This document shows, piece by piece, positions 36,338 through 45,167 of a DNA stretch of 64,000 bases; position 1 is the first letter of the stretch, and each line of letters starts with the position of its first letter. Both the position numbers and the translations under genes were made by a program. The notes beneath the pieces were generated by a model that was not told the DNA's origin, searched no databases, and worked only from the letters and a program-made list of their open reading frames with translations. The DNA comes from Paenibacillus sp. DCT19 (GTDB lineage Bacteria > Bacillota > Bacilli > Paenibacillales > Paenibacillaceae), in assembly GCF_003268635.1 (NCBI RefSeq), contig NZ_CP029639.1:2243501-2307500 (forward strand). The letters run 5' to 3'.

Positions 36338-36806
36338 GCCGCTGTACATCGACTACTTAATCTACTTTAATCGCGATCAGGATTATTTTGAATGCCATGA
36401 AGTGTTGGAAGAACTCTGGTTGAAATGTGATCGTGATTCATTTTATAAAGGTATGCTGCAAATTGCCGTTGGTCTGTATCATTTTAGAAACGGCAATCTC
36501 CGTGGAGCGCGAATGATGCTTCAAAGTGCAGTAGAGCTTCTGGAGCCATATCCTTCTATTACGCAGGGAATTGAGCTTGAACGAATAGTCAAGGAAGTGC
36601 GTGAGCTGTTAGAGGGACTGACAGACGCAAATTCGGACAGCTTCCCTTATCGTGATCTCACGATTGTGATCCAAGATGAAGTGTTGATTCAAGCTGTTAA
36701 TTTAAGAAGCCAGCACGTGAAACCCAACATACCACAGCGGCGGAGTCCAACACGTGGACGGATCTATGAAGAGAAGATGAGAGCGTTGCAGCAGAAACAG
36801 CAATAA
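36324..36806 (+). CDS. DUF309 domain protein
   Basis: A 160-residue helical protein with the DUF309 signature FNRDQDYFECHEVLEELWLK near the N-terminus, followed by LQIAVGLYHFRNGNLRGA. The fold resembles a TPR-like helical bundle with conserved His/Glu, and the function is unknown. The ATG at 36324 overlaps the end of relQ, so translation is coupled. The basic C-terminal tail is variable. No characterised functional link to relQ is known to me. Confidence 0.85.
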   Translation: MNSYEPLYIDYLIYFNRDQDYFECHEVLEELWLKCDRDSFYKGMLQIAVGLYHFRNGNLRGARMMLQSAVELLEPYPSITQGIELERIVKEVRELLEGLTDANSDSFPYRDLTIVIQDEVLIQAVNLRSQHVKPNIPQRRSPTRGRIYEEKMRALQQKQQ

Positions 36807-36892
36807 AGCCGAACAGTAACCAAGCGGAATACATGATCTTTCATGCATATCATTATTTCTTGGATTGTGATATCCTGCAGGAGAAAAATAAA

Positions 36893-36933
36893 AAACACCC
36901 CGATCATGCCTTACAGGCTATCGGGGTGTTTCG
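36893..36933 (-). terminator. bidirectional terminator between DUF309 and thioredoxin genes
   Basis: AAACACCCCGAT pairs with ATCGGGGTGTTT. On the minus strand it is followed by TTTTATTTTTC, so it is strongest for the leftward thioredoxin gene; the 125 bases between it and that gene hold nothing I recognise. Confidence 0.85.
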
Positions 36934-37058
36934 TATTGTACCGATGGATAATGGAGGGGCACAACAACATTACAACTAGTACAGCCTCTGTGTGCTCTAT
37001 GCTTGTCCCACCATCAACAACATGTTCAAGCAACAGTTCCATAACACCGAACTTGTGC

Positions 37059-37604
37059 TTAGCTTGCTGCTGGCGTTGCGCTATCCTTATATTTGTCAAA
37101 GAATTGTTTGTAGTCATCCAGGGTATAGCCGTTATCACTGCCATTCTCTTGAAGTCCGCCAACCATGCGATCCTTCTCAACACCGTCTTGGTAATAAACA
37201 AGCGTCGGTGTGAACTCGATATTGTAATCTGTCCATCCAGCGTCAAACTCACGAAGATTGAACTGTGGCAATTGAATACCTTCTTGATCCACCAAAGGCA
37301 TCAATTGAGGTGTTGTAGCACGGCAGTGCGAGCAATCCGATGCGAAGAAATAAACAAAAAAGCTTTCTTTGTTATCAATCTTAGCTTTCATATCAGCAGG
37401 CAAAATAATTTGTTGGTAATTCGGATCATCGAGCAGTTCCCGAGTAGCTGAAGTGAGCTTGGAAGCCGGAATACCGTATGCGTTCTCTACAGAATCCATC
37501 TGCTTCTTGGATTGTTGATTCACCAGTACAAGTGCAGCGAGCAAAATGACGAAAATGCCTAGGAAAATAAGGATCGTGGCACTTTTCTTTTTCTTAGATT
37601 TCAT
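37059..37604 (-). CDS. membrane-anchored thioredoxin-like protein
   Basis: A 181-residue protein with a basic N-terminus (MKSKKKK), one membrane helix (about 9-28) and an extracytoplasmic thioredoxin-fold domain. The active site is CSHC in FFASDCSHCRATTP, followed later by the cis-proline loop EFTPTLVYYQDG. The CSHC dipeptide is uncommon and hints at an oxidase or bacteriocin-transport-accessory (Bta/PedC)-like branch. The ATG at 37604 is behind GGGGGAT. It is monocistronic and divergent from rsmF. The partner is unknown. Confidence 0.82.
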   Translation of the reverse strand: MKSKKKKSATILIFLGIFVILLAALVLVNQQSKKQMDSVENAYGIPASKLTSATRELLDDPNYQQIILPADMKAKIDNKESFFVYFFASDCSHCRATTPQLMPLVDQEGIQLPQFNLREFDAGWTDYNIEFTPTLVYYQDGVEKDRMVGGLQENGSDNGYTLDDYKQFFDKYKDSATPAAS

Positions 37605-37834
37605 TGAACATCCCCCATTATTCATATCGTGATATGGCTTTGGCAAAAATAGAGTATGGGATAATATGCATAATACACCGAATTTTTGCTCAAGAATTAA
37701 CCTACTTGTCATTATACAACATTACAGGCTGTAGTGGAATATCTACTGAACCGATAAGACAGCAAAACTCGGATATGATAACATAGAGCAAGATGTAGGC
37801 ATTCTAAGAGATGCTGGTATTTTAACAGAACAGG

Positions 37835-39496
37835 ATGAGTGGAATTATGGCTGTACAGCTACCTTTGAAATTTACTGAGCGAATGAAAACGTTGCTTGGC
37901 AATGAATTTGAACAATTTATGTCATCATATGATCAGTCCCCACATGCGGGGCTTAGAGTGAATACGTTAAAAATATCCATGAAGTCTTTCGAGCAGCTTG
38001 CTCCATTCAACTTGCGTCCCATTCCTTGGTGTGGGACAGGTTTTTATGTGCCTCACGGGGTGAAGCCGGGATTGCATCCGTATTATCATGCGGGTCTGTA
38101 TTACATTCAAGAACCAAGTGCGATGGCACCTGTTGAATTATTAGGTGTGCAGCCAGGAGACCGAGTGCTGGATCTGTGTGCTGCGCCAGGTGGGAAATCT
38201 ACCCAGATTGCAGCCAAACTGCAAGGTAAGGGTGTGCTTGTGACCAATGATATTCATGCTGAACGAACGAAGGCGCTTGCCAAGAACGTGGAATTGTACG
38301 GGGTTCGAAATGCAGTTGTGTTGAACGAATCTCCAGAGCGCATTGCGGGTGCGTTTGAGCATTATTTTGATAAGGTCTTGATTGATGCACCATGTTCAGG
38401 GGAAGGCATGTTCCGCAAGGATGAGGATATGGTGAAATCATGGGAGGATCATTCCATTGATAAGTGTGTTCTGATGCAACGAGATATTCTAGAGACGGCT
38501 GCAAGACTGTTAGCTTCAGGCGGCACCATCGTTTATTCAACATGCACATTTGCACCTGAAGAAAATGAAGCGATGATTGCAGAGTTTCTGAAGCTGAATC
38601 CTGATTTTGTTGTGAAAGACATCCCTAGGGAAACAGGTTTTCAGCCAGGTAGACCCGATTGGGTGCGTCAAACTATGCCAGAAACAGCGCAGGAGACTGC
38701 ATTGGTATTGGATCAAGTGGCTGGAACAGCGAGATTATGGCCCCATTTGTTAGAAGGGGAAGGTCATTATGTGGCAGTACTGCAGCATCGGAGTCAATCC
38801 TCAGCTGGACAAGTTATGTTGGATAGAGAGGCGCACGATACTGCGGAGGGAGCGGTAGAAGAGAGCGCGCAAGTCGATTATGAGCGCGATTCAGAGCAAG
38901 AGCGTTTCGTTGCAGCGTCCGTACCGCTCAGCAAGGCCGATCGTAAACGAGAGCGTCTACTGAGAACAGAGGCAAGGGAGAACAAGCCTAGGCAGGACTA
39001 CGAGGGCAAATCGAAGGGGAAACAGGTGAAAGGGAACGAACGTGGCGGACGCAAGGCCGATCGGCGTGGACAAGGTCGTGGAACGGAGCAAGTGGAACCG
39101 GAGGTCATCTACAAGCAGTTTGTACAAGATCATCTGGAGATAGAGCTTCCCGGAGAAACGGTGTATTACGGTGATCGTGTATATCAATCCGCAGTAGGTG
39201 CTGAACGTCTGGAAGGACTTAAAGTCATCCGTCCTGGATGGTTCATGGGAACCGTGAAAAATGGGCGATTTGTGCCATCTCATCCGTTAGCATGTGCGTT
39301 GCAGGGTACAGAGGCAGTACGAGTGATCAACCTTAACTCTGCAAATGGTGAAGCGGTGAGGTATCTAAAAGGAGAGACCTTAAATATAGAGGAATCTCGG
39401 GTGCAGCTTAAGGCGGGAGCAGTTGCCAAGGGTTACGCTTTAGTGTGTGTTGATGGTTATGCCGCTGGATGGGGAAATGGCTGGATGGTGTGCTGA
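37835..39496 (+). CDS. rsmF: RsmF/NOL1-NOP2-Sun family rRNA cytosine-C5 methyltransferase
   Basis: A 553-residue SAM-dependent m5C methyltransferase. LDLCAAPGGKST (from 112) is the SAM loop, Cys187 in DAPCSGEGMF and Cys237 in YSTCTF are the two catalytic cysteines, and a C-terminal RsmF_B/PUA-like domain covers roughly 430-553. Between about 330 and 430 there is a highly charged, Lys/Arg/Glu-rich, apparently disordered insert (KADRKRERLLRTEAREN...). The start is the ATG at 37835 or the one four codons later; neither has a strong ribosome binding site. The pseudouridine synthase gene follows 37 bases later, so this may be an rRNA modification operon. Confidence 0.9.
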   Translation: MSGIMAVQLPLKFTERMKTLLGNEFEQFMSSYDQSPHAGLRVNTLKISMKSFEQLAPFNLRPIPWCGTGFYVPHGVKPGLHPYYHAGLYYIQEPSAMAPVELLGVQPGDRVLDLCAAPGGKSTQIAAKLQGKGVLVTNDIHAERTKALAKNVELYGVRNAVVLNESPERIAGAFEHYFDKVLIDAPCSGEGMFRKDEDMVKSWEDHSIDKCVLMQRDILETAARLLASGGTIVYSTCTFAPEENEAMIAEFLKLNPDFVVKDIPRETGFQPGRPDWVRQTMPETAQETALVLDQVAGTARLWPHLLEGEGHYVAVLQHRSQSSAGQVMLDREAHDTAEGAVEESAQVDYERDSEQERFVAASVPLSKADRKRERLLRTEARENKPRQDYEGKSKGKQVKGNERGGRKADRRGQGRGTEQVEPEVIYKQFVQDHLEIELPGETVYYGDRVYQSAVGAERLEGLKVIRPGWFMGTVKNGRFVPSHPLACALQGTEAVRVINLNSANGEAVRYLKGETLNIEESRVQLKAGAVAKGYALVCVDGYAAGWGNGWMVC

Positions 39497-39533
39497 AAAA
39501 TGAATATCCGGCAGGCTGGAGGTGGACATCGGT

Positions 39534-40280
39534 ATGAGTGGAAAGGGAAAACAGACTTTGCGTCTGGACAAGATCTTGAGTCATATGGGTGTGGGTACAC
39601 GAAGTGAACTCAAAAAATTAGTGAAGCAAGGCCGCATTCTTGTGGATGGCAAAGCGGTCAAAGATAGCGGATTACAGGTGAATCCAGACTTAAATGTTAT
39701 CGAGGTAGATGGCGAACGGATCGTATACCGGGAAATGATCTATCTGATGCTGCATAAACCTCCGGGTGTTGTGTCAGCTACCGAAGACAACAGAGATCGA
39801 ACGGTATTAGATATACTGCGTAAAGAGGACCGTGTCTTCAACCCGTTCCCGGTTGGGCGTCTGGATAAAGACACGGAAGGTCTGCTGATTCTAACCAATG
39901 ACGGGCCGCTTGCACATGATCTTCTGTCCCCTCGTAAACACGTGCCGAAGACGTATGAAGCTCGTGTGTTAGGAAGAGTGGATGAAGAGGATATCCAGAA
40001 ATTCAAAGCAGGCGTGCAACTGGATGATGGATACGAAACCTTACCGGCTGACCTAACGATTCTGAACCACGAAGAGACGGATGAAGGCGTATATTCATCC
40101 ATATCGTTAATCATTCATGAAGGCAAGTTCCACCAAGTAAAACGTATGTTTCAGGCTGTTGGCAAACGAGTGGTCTACCTTAAACGCGTAGCCATGGGTG
40201 ACCTGCAGCTCGATGCGGATCTACCGATCGGCAGCTACCGCGAACTTTCCGCAGAAGAGCTGAATATTCTGCGGAAATAA
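39534..40280 (+). CDS. pseudouridine synthase, RsuA/RluB/RluF family
   Basis: A 248-residue enzyme with an N-terminal S4 RNA-binding domain (about 10-60) and a catalytic domain in which GRLDKDTEGLL carries catalytic Asp111. LMLHKPPGVVSATED and FHQVKRMFQAVG are family signatures. It converts a uridine of rRNA to pseudouridine; the target cannot be told from sequence alone. The ATG at 39534 has GGAGGTGG eight bases upstream. It follows rsmF closely. A GC-rich tandem repeat begins two bases after its stop. Confidence 0.9.
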   Translation: MSGKGKQTLRLDKILSHMGVGTRSELKKLVKQGRILVDGKAVKDSGLQVNPDLNVIEVDGERIVYREMIYLMLHKPPGVVSATEDNRDRTVLDILRKEDRVFNPFPVGRLDKDTEGLLILTNDGPLAHDLLSPRKHVPKTYEARVLGRVDEEDIQKFKAGVQLDDGYETLPADLTILNHEETDEGVYSSISLIIHEGKFHQVKRMFQAVGKRVVYLKRVAMGDLQLDADLPIGSYRELSAEELNILRK

Positions 40281-40281
40281 A

Positions 40282-40575
40282 CTCCCGCCCTTCGCGGAGC
40301 GGAGCAGGGAGCCCCGGGCAAGGGGCGAAGCCTTACCCCTAGCGCCAAAGGCGCAAAAGCTCCCGCCCTTCGCGGAGCGGAGCAGGGAGCCCCGGGCAAG
40401 GGGCGAAGCCTTGCCCCTAGCGCCAAAGGCGCAAAAGCTCCCGCCCTTCGGGAAGCGGAGCAGGGAGCTCCGGGCAAGGAGCGAAGCCTTGCCCCAGCGC
40501 CAAAGGCGCAAAAGCTCCCGCCCTTCGGGAAGCGGAGCAGAGAGCCCCGGGTTAGGGGCGAAGCCTTGCCCGAAA
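40282..40575. repeat. GC-rich tandem repeat, 78-bp unit, nearly four copies
   Basis: Copies begin at 40282, 40360, 40438 and 40515, i.e. periods of 78, 78 and 77 bases. Each starts CTCCCGCCCTTCG and contains GGAGCGGAGCAGGGAGC, GGGCAAGGGGCGAAGCC and the hairpin GCGCC-AAA-GGCGC. The third copy lacks one T and later copies carry small substitutions; the fourth is truncated. Composition differs sharply from the neighbouring genes. The open frames on the minus strand are by-products of the repeat. Confidence 0.9.
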
Positions 40576-40762
40576 TGGTCCCCGTAAGCTTGGGCAGGAT
40601 TACCGCTATATTAGCGGTGACCCTGGCAGACAAGCGCTCCCACACCAACCGATACATAGCAAGACCCGACCCACCGTCGCTTCCGCAAACGGGAGTCCAG
40701 AGGGCAGAGCCCTCTGGGGCCCTCCCTCGGAAGGGAGGGTTTGGGTGGGTGCGATCCCCCCT
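40576..40762. repeat. cluster of hairpin-forming intergenic palindromes
   Basis: After the tandem repeat come ACCGCTA-TAT-TAGCGGT (near 40600), CAGAGGGC-AGA-GCCCTCTG (near 40700) and CCCTCCCT-CGGA-AGGGAGGG (near 40725). No gene is seen. This looks like an accumulation of dispersed palindromic elements between two unrelated genes. Confidence 0.6.
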
Positions 40763-40779
40763 AAGGAGTGAATACGATA

Positions 40780-41583
40780 ATGACATATAAATTAATTGCA
40801 CTAGATGTAGATGGAACATTGCTGAATGATCACCATGAATTAACCCAGATGACACAAGAAACCTTGATTCGTGCTTCTCAACAAGGGATAGAGATTGTAC
40901 TTTGCTCAGGCAGAGGACCAGCCAATACAATTCCTTTTATGGAGAAGATGGGGTTGGCTGGATATGTTATAACACATAACGGAGCGGTAACTGCTGAAGT
41001 AAGCACTCGTGAAATTGTTCATCGTTTTGCTATGGAGGGTCAGGGGTTAGAGCCGTTCATCACGTATTGTCGGGAGAATGGAGTCCATTTTGACATTAAC
41101 ACAGCGTTTGGATTGTATGTGGATCAGCCGGAGGGGCTTGGATTGCAAGTCCAAGAGATGTACCGCAATTTCCTAATGAAACCACAACAGTTGCCCCAAT
41201 GGGCCGATCTAAGTGAACCGCTTGTCAAATTTACAGCCTTTGGCCCACTGGAGCAAATGAACACAGTACAGCAAGAGTGGGGGAACTGGAACCTTCCCTA
41301 CTACATGACACGTAGTGGAGATTTTTTCATTGATCTAATGCATCCCGAAGCAACCAAAGGTACAGCATTGAAAAGACTAGCTGAATCGAAAGGTATTAAA
41401 CCCTCTGAGGTAATGGCTATAGGCAATTATTATAATGATCTAACGATGCTAACCTATGCAGGCAAAGGAATTGCGATGGACAATTCTCCTGAAGAAGTGA
41501 AGGCCGCTGCAGATGAAGTGACACTTTCGAACAATGAGCAGGGAGTAGCGCATTCAATCCGTAAACATGTACTAGGTGAATAG
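40780..41583 (+). CDS. Cof-type HAD-IIB sugar phosphatase
   Basis: A 267-residue HAD-superfamily phosphatase of the Cof/YkrA type. Motif I is LDVDGTLL with nucleophile Asp9 and Asp11; motif II is CSGRG; motif IV is GNYYNDLTML. The C2-type cap domain occupies the middle. Family members hydrolyse sugar or flavin phosphates with broad specificity. The ATG at 40780 lies 11 bases after AAGGAG; a GTG at 40768 overlaps that site. It follows the repeat block and is probably monocistronic. Confidence 0.9.
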   Translation: MTYKLIALDVDGTLLNDHHELTQMTQETLIRASQQGIEIVLCSGRGPANTIPFMEKMGLAGYVITHNGAVTAEVSTREIVHRFAMEGQGLEPFITYCRENGVHFDINTAFGLYVDQPEGLGLQVQEMYRNFLMKPQQLPQWADLSEPLVKFTAFGPLEQMNTVQQEWGNWNLPYYMTRSGDFFIDLMHPEATKGTALKRLAESKGIKPSEVMAIGNYYNDLTMLTYAGKGIAMDNSPEEVKAAADEVTLSNNEQGVAHSIRKHVLGE

Positions 41584-41691
41584 AGACGAGTTCAGCTTAC
41601 GATCAGGGAAGCTCTACGTTTGATCTGATAATCTACTGTCTTCCTGGGTAACCTAAGAGAATAATCTTAGAAGACCAAGGAGGACGGATTC

Positions 41692-42813
41692 ATGAAACTA
41701 CATGTGGAGCTCATTCCGAATCTGCGAACAATAGGCGGCGAAGTACTGGATGTTATGGTACATGGTCAATATGTAGGTTCGCTCTTAGTCGTGTATAGAG
41801 AGACAGATCGGTTGTCGGGAAGTCTTCAATTGGAACGTGGATCGCTTACGGAAGAGTCTGAAGAAGTCGTTATGGAGAAGGTACATGAATATGTTCGTTC
41901 ACTTGTTGATGCAGTGGAAGCTGAGTATTACGAAGTGTTAGTCAATTGTGGAACACTACGTTCGGTGTTGCTGAAACCAGATACTGAGGTTGAGGTGGAA
42001 TGGTACGAAGATGAGAGCATATGTGATAGGGATTATGATGATACAGTGAGTGCGATTCAAGTCATTCCCGGTTCGCAAGATGAATCTTTTACATATGAAG
42101 ATCAGGAACATCTGCTGGAGATGGAGCTAGTGACAGCGGGGCGCAACATATCGACGTACGTATTCAACGATGTACAAGGTCAGGAACTTGCCGAAGCTAC
42201 ACTGAAACAGTATGGAGCAGATGTCCAAGGTGAAATTCACTGGTATGACGAACCGGATGAACATCAGCAAGAGATTGCTGCCGAGTTACTTGTGCGAGAG
42301 TTGGATGAAGAGCTGATTGATACAATCACGATTCATTATTGGCATCAGGGGAACCATTTAGATTCGATAGAGTGGGTACACCGTGATTTTGCTGGGGATG
42401 ATGAGGAAGATAATGTGCATGAGGAATACAACGCAATTGGTGTTCTAACCAATGCCTCTCATTATGATACATCAGGAGTTGCTCGAACGAATGAGCTACA
42501 AGATCGAGATGAACAAGAGGATGCGGAGGACATCTCTTATGTCATGCTTGTACGCAAGGATCGAGAGTTCCGTGAGTACGAATTGTTTCTTCAGGAACGT
42601 GGTGGATTGCCTGTAGGAACGGCTACGATTGACACTTCACATCCTGATCTGACCGGATATATGGATTACCAGATTCCAGGTACCAATGTGCAGCGACAGA
42701 GCTTGGTTGAAGTGCTTTTGAAGGAACTGGACAAGGAGCTTGAGTTCGATACGTTGCATCTGACGATGTTATATCGTAATCAGATTATTGATGAAGCGAG
42801 GATTGACAGGTAA
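41692..42813 (+). CDS. unknown acidic protein with three internal repeats
   Basis: A 373-residue, strongly acidic, soluble protein without signal peptide. Three units of about 90 residues can be aligned by eye: 1-102, 140-230 and 281-373. Each has an extended beta-rich start, then a helix and strand: EEVVMEKVHEYVRSLVDAVE, EIAAELLVRELDEELID and SLVEVLLKELDKELEFD, followed by EVLVNCG, TITIHYWHQG and LHLTMLYRN. Acidic linkers separate the units. I recognise no family. The ATG follows AAGGAGG. The stop codon is part of the terminator stem. Confidence 0.8.
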   Translation: MKLHVELIPNLRTIGGEVLDVMVHGQYVGSLLVVYRETDRLSGSLQLERGSLTEESEEVVMEKVHEYVRSLVDAVEAEYYEVLVNCGTLRSVLLKPDTEVEVEWYEDESICDRDYDDTVSAIQVIPGSQDESFTYEDQEHLLEMELVTAGRNISTYVFNDVQGQELAEATLKQYGADVQGEIHWYDEPDEHQQEIAAELLVRELDEELIDTITIHYWHQGNHLDSIEWVHRDFAGDDEEDNVHEEYNAIGVLTNASHYDTSGVARTNELQDRDEQEDAEDISYVMLVRKDREFREYELFLQERGGLPVGTATIDTSHPDLTGYMDYQIPGTNVQRQSLVEVLLKELDKELEFDTLHLTMLYRNQIIDEARIDR

Positions 42814-42842
42814 AGGGCTGAGGCTCTTTACTTTTTTTTTTT
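42811..42842 (+). terminator. terminator overlapping the stop codon of the triple-repeat gene
   Basis: TAAAGGGC-TGAG-GCTCTTTA (8-bp stem with one G-T pair) followed by eleven T. The stop codon TAA is the first three bases of the stem. Confidence 0.9.
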
Positions 42843-42914
42843 GTAATTTTGACGAAATAATCATTTCCGGGTATAGTTCGATTATTCATAAGAGATAAAG
42901 GAGTGCGGAGTAAG

Positions 42915-43463
42915 ATGCAGCAATCATTTACAATGATTCAAGACACTATAAACGAAGATTTTCGAGCTGTATTGGCAGAACAAGAAGATACGGAAGTAGT
43001 AATGGCTCTTCTCACAGAAACGGCTGAATGGCTGCAGAGTCAAGGTTCATCTCAGTGGAGTGCCTTGCTGGAGGGCGAGGATTCGCATGATACTGTAGGC
43101 GCCATTCTGCGTGGTGATGTTTTTGTGTTCAAAAAAGGCGCTGATGTCGCTGGAATGGTCATTCTGATGCGCAAACCGAGTGCTTGGGATGTTAAGTTAT
43201 GGGGAAGGAGAGCGCATGCGGAGGATGGTGCGGTTTATTTACACCGATTAGCTATTCGCAGAAAATATGCTCAGACGGGTCTTGGACGCAGTATATTGGA
43301 CTGGGCGACTCAAGGCATTCAGTTTGATGATAAACACACGATGCGATTGGATTGTGGTGCTGACAACGCCACGCTCAATGCGTTTTACGCTCGTCATGGA
43401 TACACATTTGTAGGAGAGATCGAAGGATACAGCACGTACGAGAAGTCATTAGTATCAAATTAA
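42915..43463 (+). CDS. GNAT family N-acetyltransferase
   Basis: A 182-residue GNAT protein. Motif A with the acetyl-CoA pyrophosphate loop is VYLHRLAIRRKYAQTGLGRSILDWA, and motif B is near ADNATLNAFYARHGYTFVGE. The substrate is unknown. The ATG at 42915 lies behind AAAGGAG; a GTG at 42903 overlaps that site. It is monocistronic. Confidence 0.88.
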   Translation: MQQSFTMIQDTINEDFRAVLAEQEDTEVVMALLTETAEWLQSQGSSQWSALLEGEDSHDTVGAILRGDVFVFKKGADVAGMVILMRKPSAWDVKLWGRRAHAEDGAVYLHRLAIRRKYAQTGLGRSILDWATQGIQFDDKHTMRLDCGADNATLNAFYARHGYTFVGEIEGYSTYEKSLVSN

Positions 43464-43808
43464 TGTTAAATGGGTTACGTATTGAATAAAAATAATGATG
43501 TGGAGCCGGGAGTGTGAATTATAGCTCACCGGCTCTTATTATGCGCTTTTTTTCTACCAATCTGGTGCTTTCTTTGTCATCAATCTATTGATACATGCAC
43601 TCATGGTGGTACTTGATCACATTCACACCCGAACAGAAAAATAAAACAAACGTATACTGATGAAGAGAGAAATGACCAAACATGTTATCCCAATGTAAGA
43701 AGAATGGAGAGGAATTGTTCAGTTATTGCTTTACTGAAACATACGTTCTAATATATCATAATTGAAGATGGATCAATAAGATCGAAGCAGGAAAGGGGGA
43801 AACTAACG
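43464..43808. other. intergenic region with a hairpin
   Basis: GAGCCGG (43503-43509) pairs with CCGGCTC (about 43530-43536) downstream of the acetyltransferase gene, with a delayed T-run at 43547, a plausible terminator. I see nothing else until the ribosome binding site of the glycosyltransferase gene. Confidence 0.5.
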
Positions 43809-44945
43809 GTGAAATTGCTGCAGGCGCTATTCTTTCCTCCGGAGCAGCCCGGAGGTGTATCCTCTATGATACCGTATATGCAAGAGAGGTTTACAACTCC
43901 ACGATGGGAGATGGATCTATTCTCGCTACCCAAGCGTATTCGCAACAAAGGTAGAGAAGACGTAGCTTTTGATACGTTCGATTGGACGCTGTATCAGGGC
44001 AGCCCGATCGTTCAGAAATATATGCAAACCTATCGAGATTACTTATGGTGGACTAAATTACGGATTCAAAAGCCGTATGATCTTATTCACGCACATCATC
44101 CAATTGCTGGTCTTGCGATGAAAAAGGTTTTCCCAGATACACCCCTCATTCAGACGATTCACTCCAGTTATGAACGAGAACTGATTTTGAATGGTCGGAT
44201 CGAGCCAGATGGATTGGAACACCAATTCCTGGTAGCGATTTACCGTGAGCTAGAGCATCAGGCAGAACGGTTGTTAACCGTGTCTGATTCATTCCGTCGT
44301 TATTTGGGCTCTTATGTTCAACAGCCGGATGCGATCAGCATTATACCGAATGGATTCGATGAAAAAAGGTTTAAACCCATTGCGCATGACAATGCTATTC
44401 CACAGTTAGTTACCGTATGTCGTCTTGTTCCGGCCAAAGGTCTGGATATTCTGTTTAAAGCGTGTGCGGAACTTAAGGAGCGAGGGCTGGATTACGTTCT
44501 TCATATTATCGGAGATGGTCCAATTCGTCCGGATCTGGAGGAATTGGCTCAGCGGCTGGGCATCTATAATGAAACGATATTTTATGGCTACACGCTGCAT
44601 CCTGAGGAATTTATGCCTTTCTTTGATATTTTTGTACTGCCTTCACGTGCGGAGGCCTTTGGATCTGTATTTGCAGAGGCTGCACTGAGCTGTCTAGCGT
44701 TGGTTGGTACAGATGTCGGGGGAATCCCTGAACAGATAGAGAATGGCAGTAACGGACTTCTGGTCCCTGCTGAGAACCCGTCTGCGCTTGCAGAAGCTCT
44801 AGAGAAGGTAATGGTCGATCCGGCATATCGTTATGAGCTAGCCCGCTCGGCATGCGAGAAGGCGAAGACTCATTATTCTCTAGGCAGATCAGTCAATGAA
44901 CTGAAAAAAATGTATTTACAGTTTGCGAAATCATCTTTAACGTAA
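43809..44945 (+). CDS. glycosyltransferase family 4 protein
   Basis: A 378-residue GT-B glycosyltransferase of the GT4/WaaG-like type. The N-terminal half has the glycine-rich acceptor loop PPEQPGGVSSMIPY and HAHHPIAG; the C-terminal half has VPAKGLDILFKA, GDGPIRPDLEELA and the EX7E motif RAEAFGSVFAEAA. Retaining enzymes of this family add a sugar from a nucleotide donor to glycans or lipids. The acceptor is unknown. It starts with GTG behind GGGGGA. It stands alone, not in a polysaccharide cluster. Confidence 0.9.
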   Translation: MKLLQALFFPPEQPGGVSSMIPYMQERFTTPRWEMDLFSLPKRIRNKGREDVAFDTFDWTLYQGSPIVQKYMQTYRDYLWWTKLRIQKPYDLIHAHHPIAGLAMKKVFPDTPLIQTIHSSYERELILNGRIEPDGLEHQFLVAIYRELEHQAERLLTVSDSFRRYLGSYVQQPDAISIIPNGFDEKRFKPIAHDNAIPQLVTVCRLVPAKGLDILFKACAELKERGLDYVLHIIGDGPIRPDLEELAQRLGIYNETIFYGYTLHPEEFMPFFDIFVLPSRAEAFGSVFAEAALSCLALVGTDVGGIPEQIENGSNGLLVPAENPSALAEALEKVMVDPAYRYELARSACEKAKTHYSLGRSVNELKKMYLQFAKSSLT

Positions 44946-44986
44946 TGAAATAACGATATTTTAGAAGAACATACCATTAAATAAAG

Positions 44987-45034
44987 AACACAACATAATT
45001 GCTGTTACATAAGCAGTTATGCTGTGTTTTTTCA
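44987..45034 (+). terminator. terminator of the GT4 gene
   Basis: AACACAACATAATTGCT pairs with AGCAGTTATGCTGTGTT and is followed by T-runs. Confidence 0.8.
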
Positions 45035-45167
45035 TTTTTTAGTTTCTGGTTAAGTTAGAATAGTAGCAATTAGAGCTTTTAATCAGAGAGGGAAATGTAA
45101 ATTAGGGACTACAAATGAGATGTGTAATGCATGAAATATTGGATTAGAAGGAAAGGAGAAGGGAAGT

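Noticed and set aside
40221..40930. Open frames on the minus strand with repeated ASPLARGSLL-type units
   Set aside because: They are translations of the 78-bp tandem repeat, lack ribosome binding sites and have no plausible protein composition.
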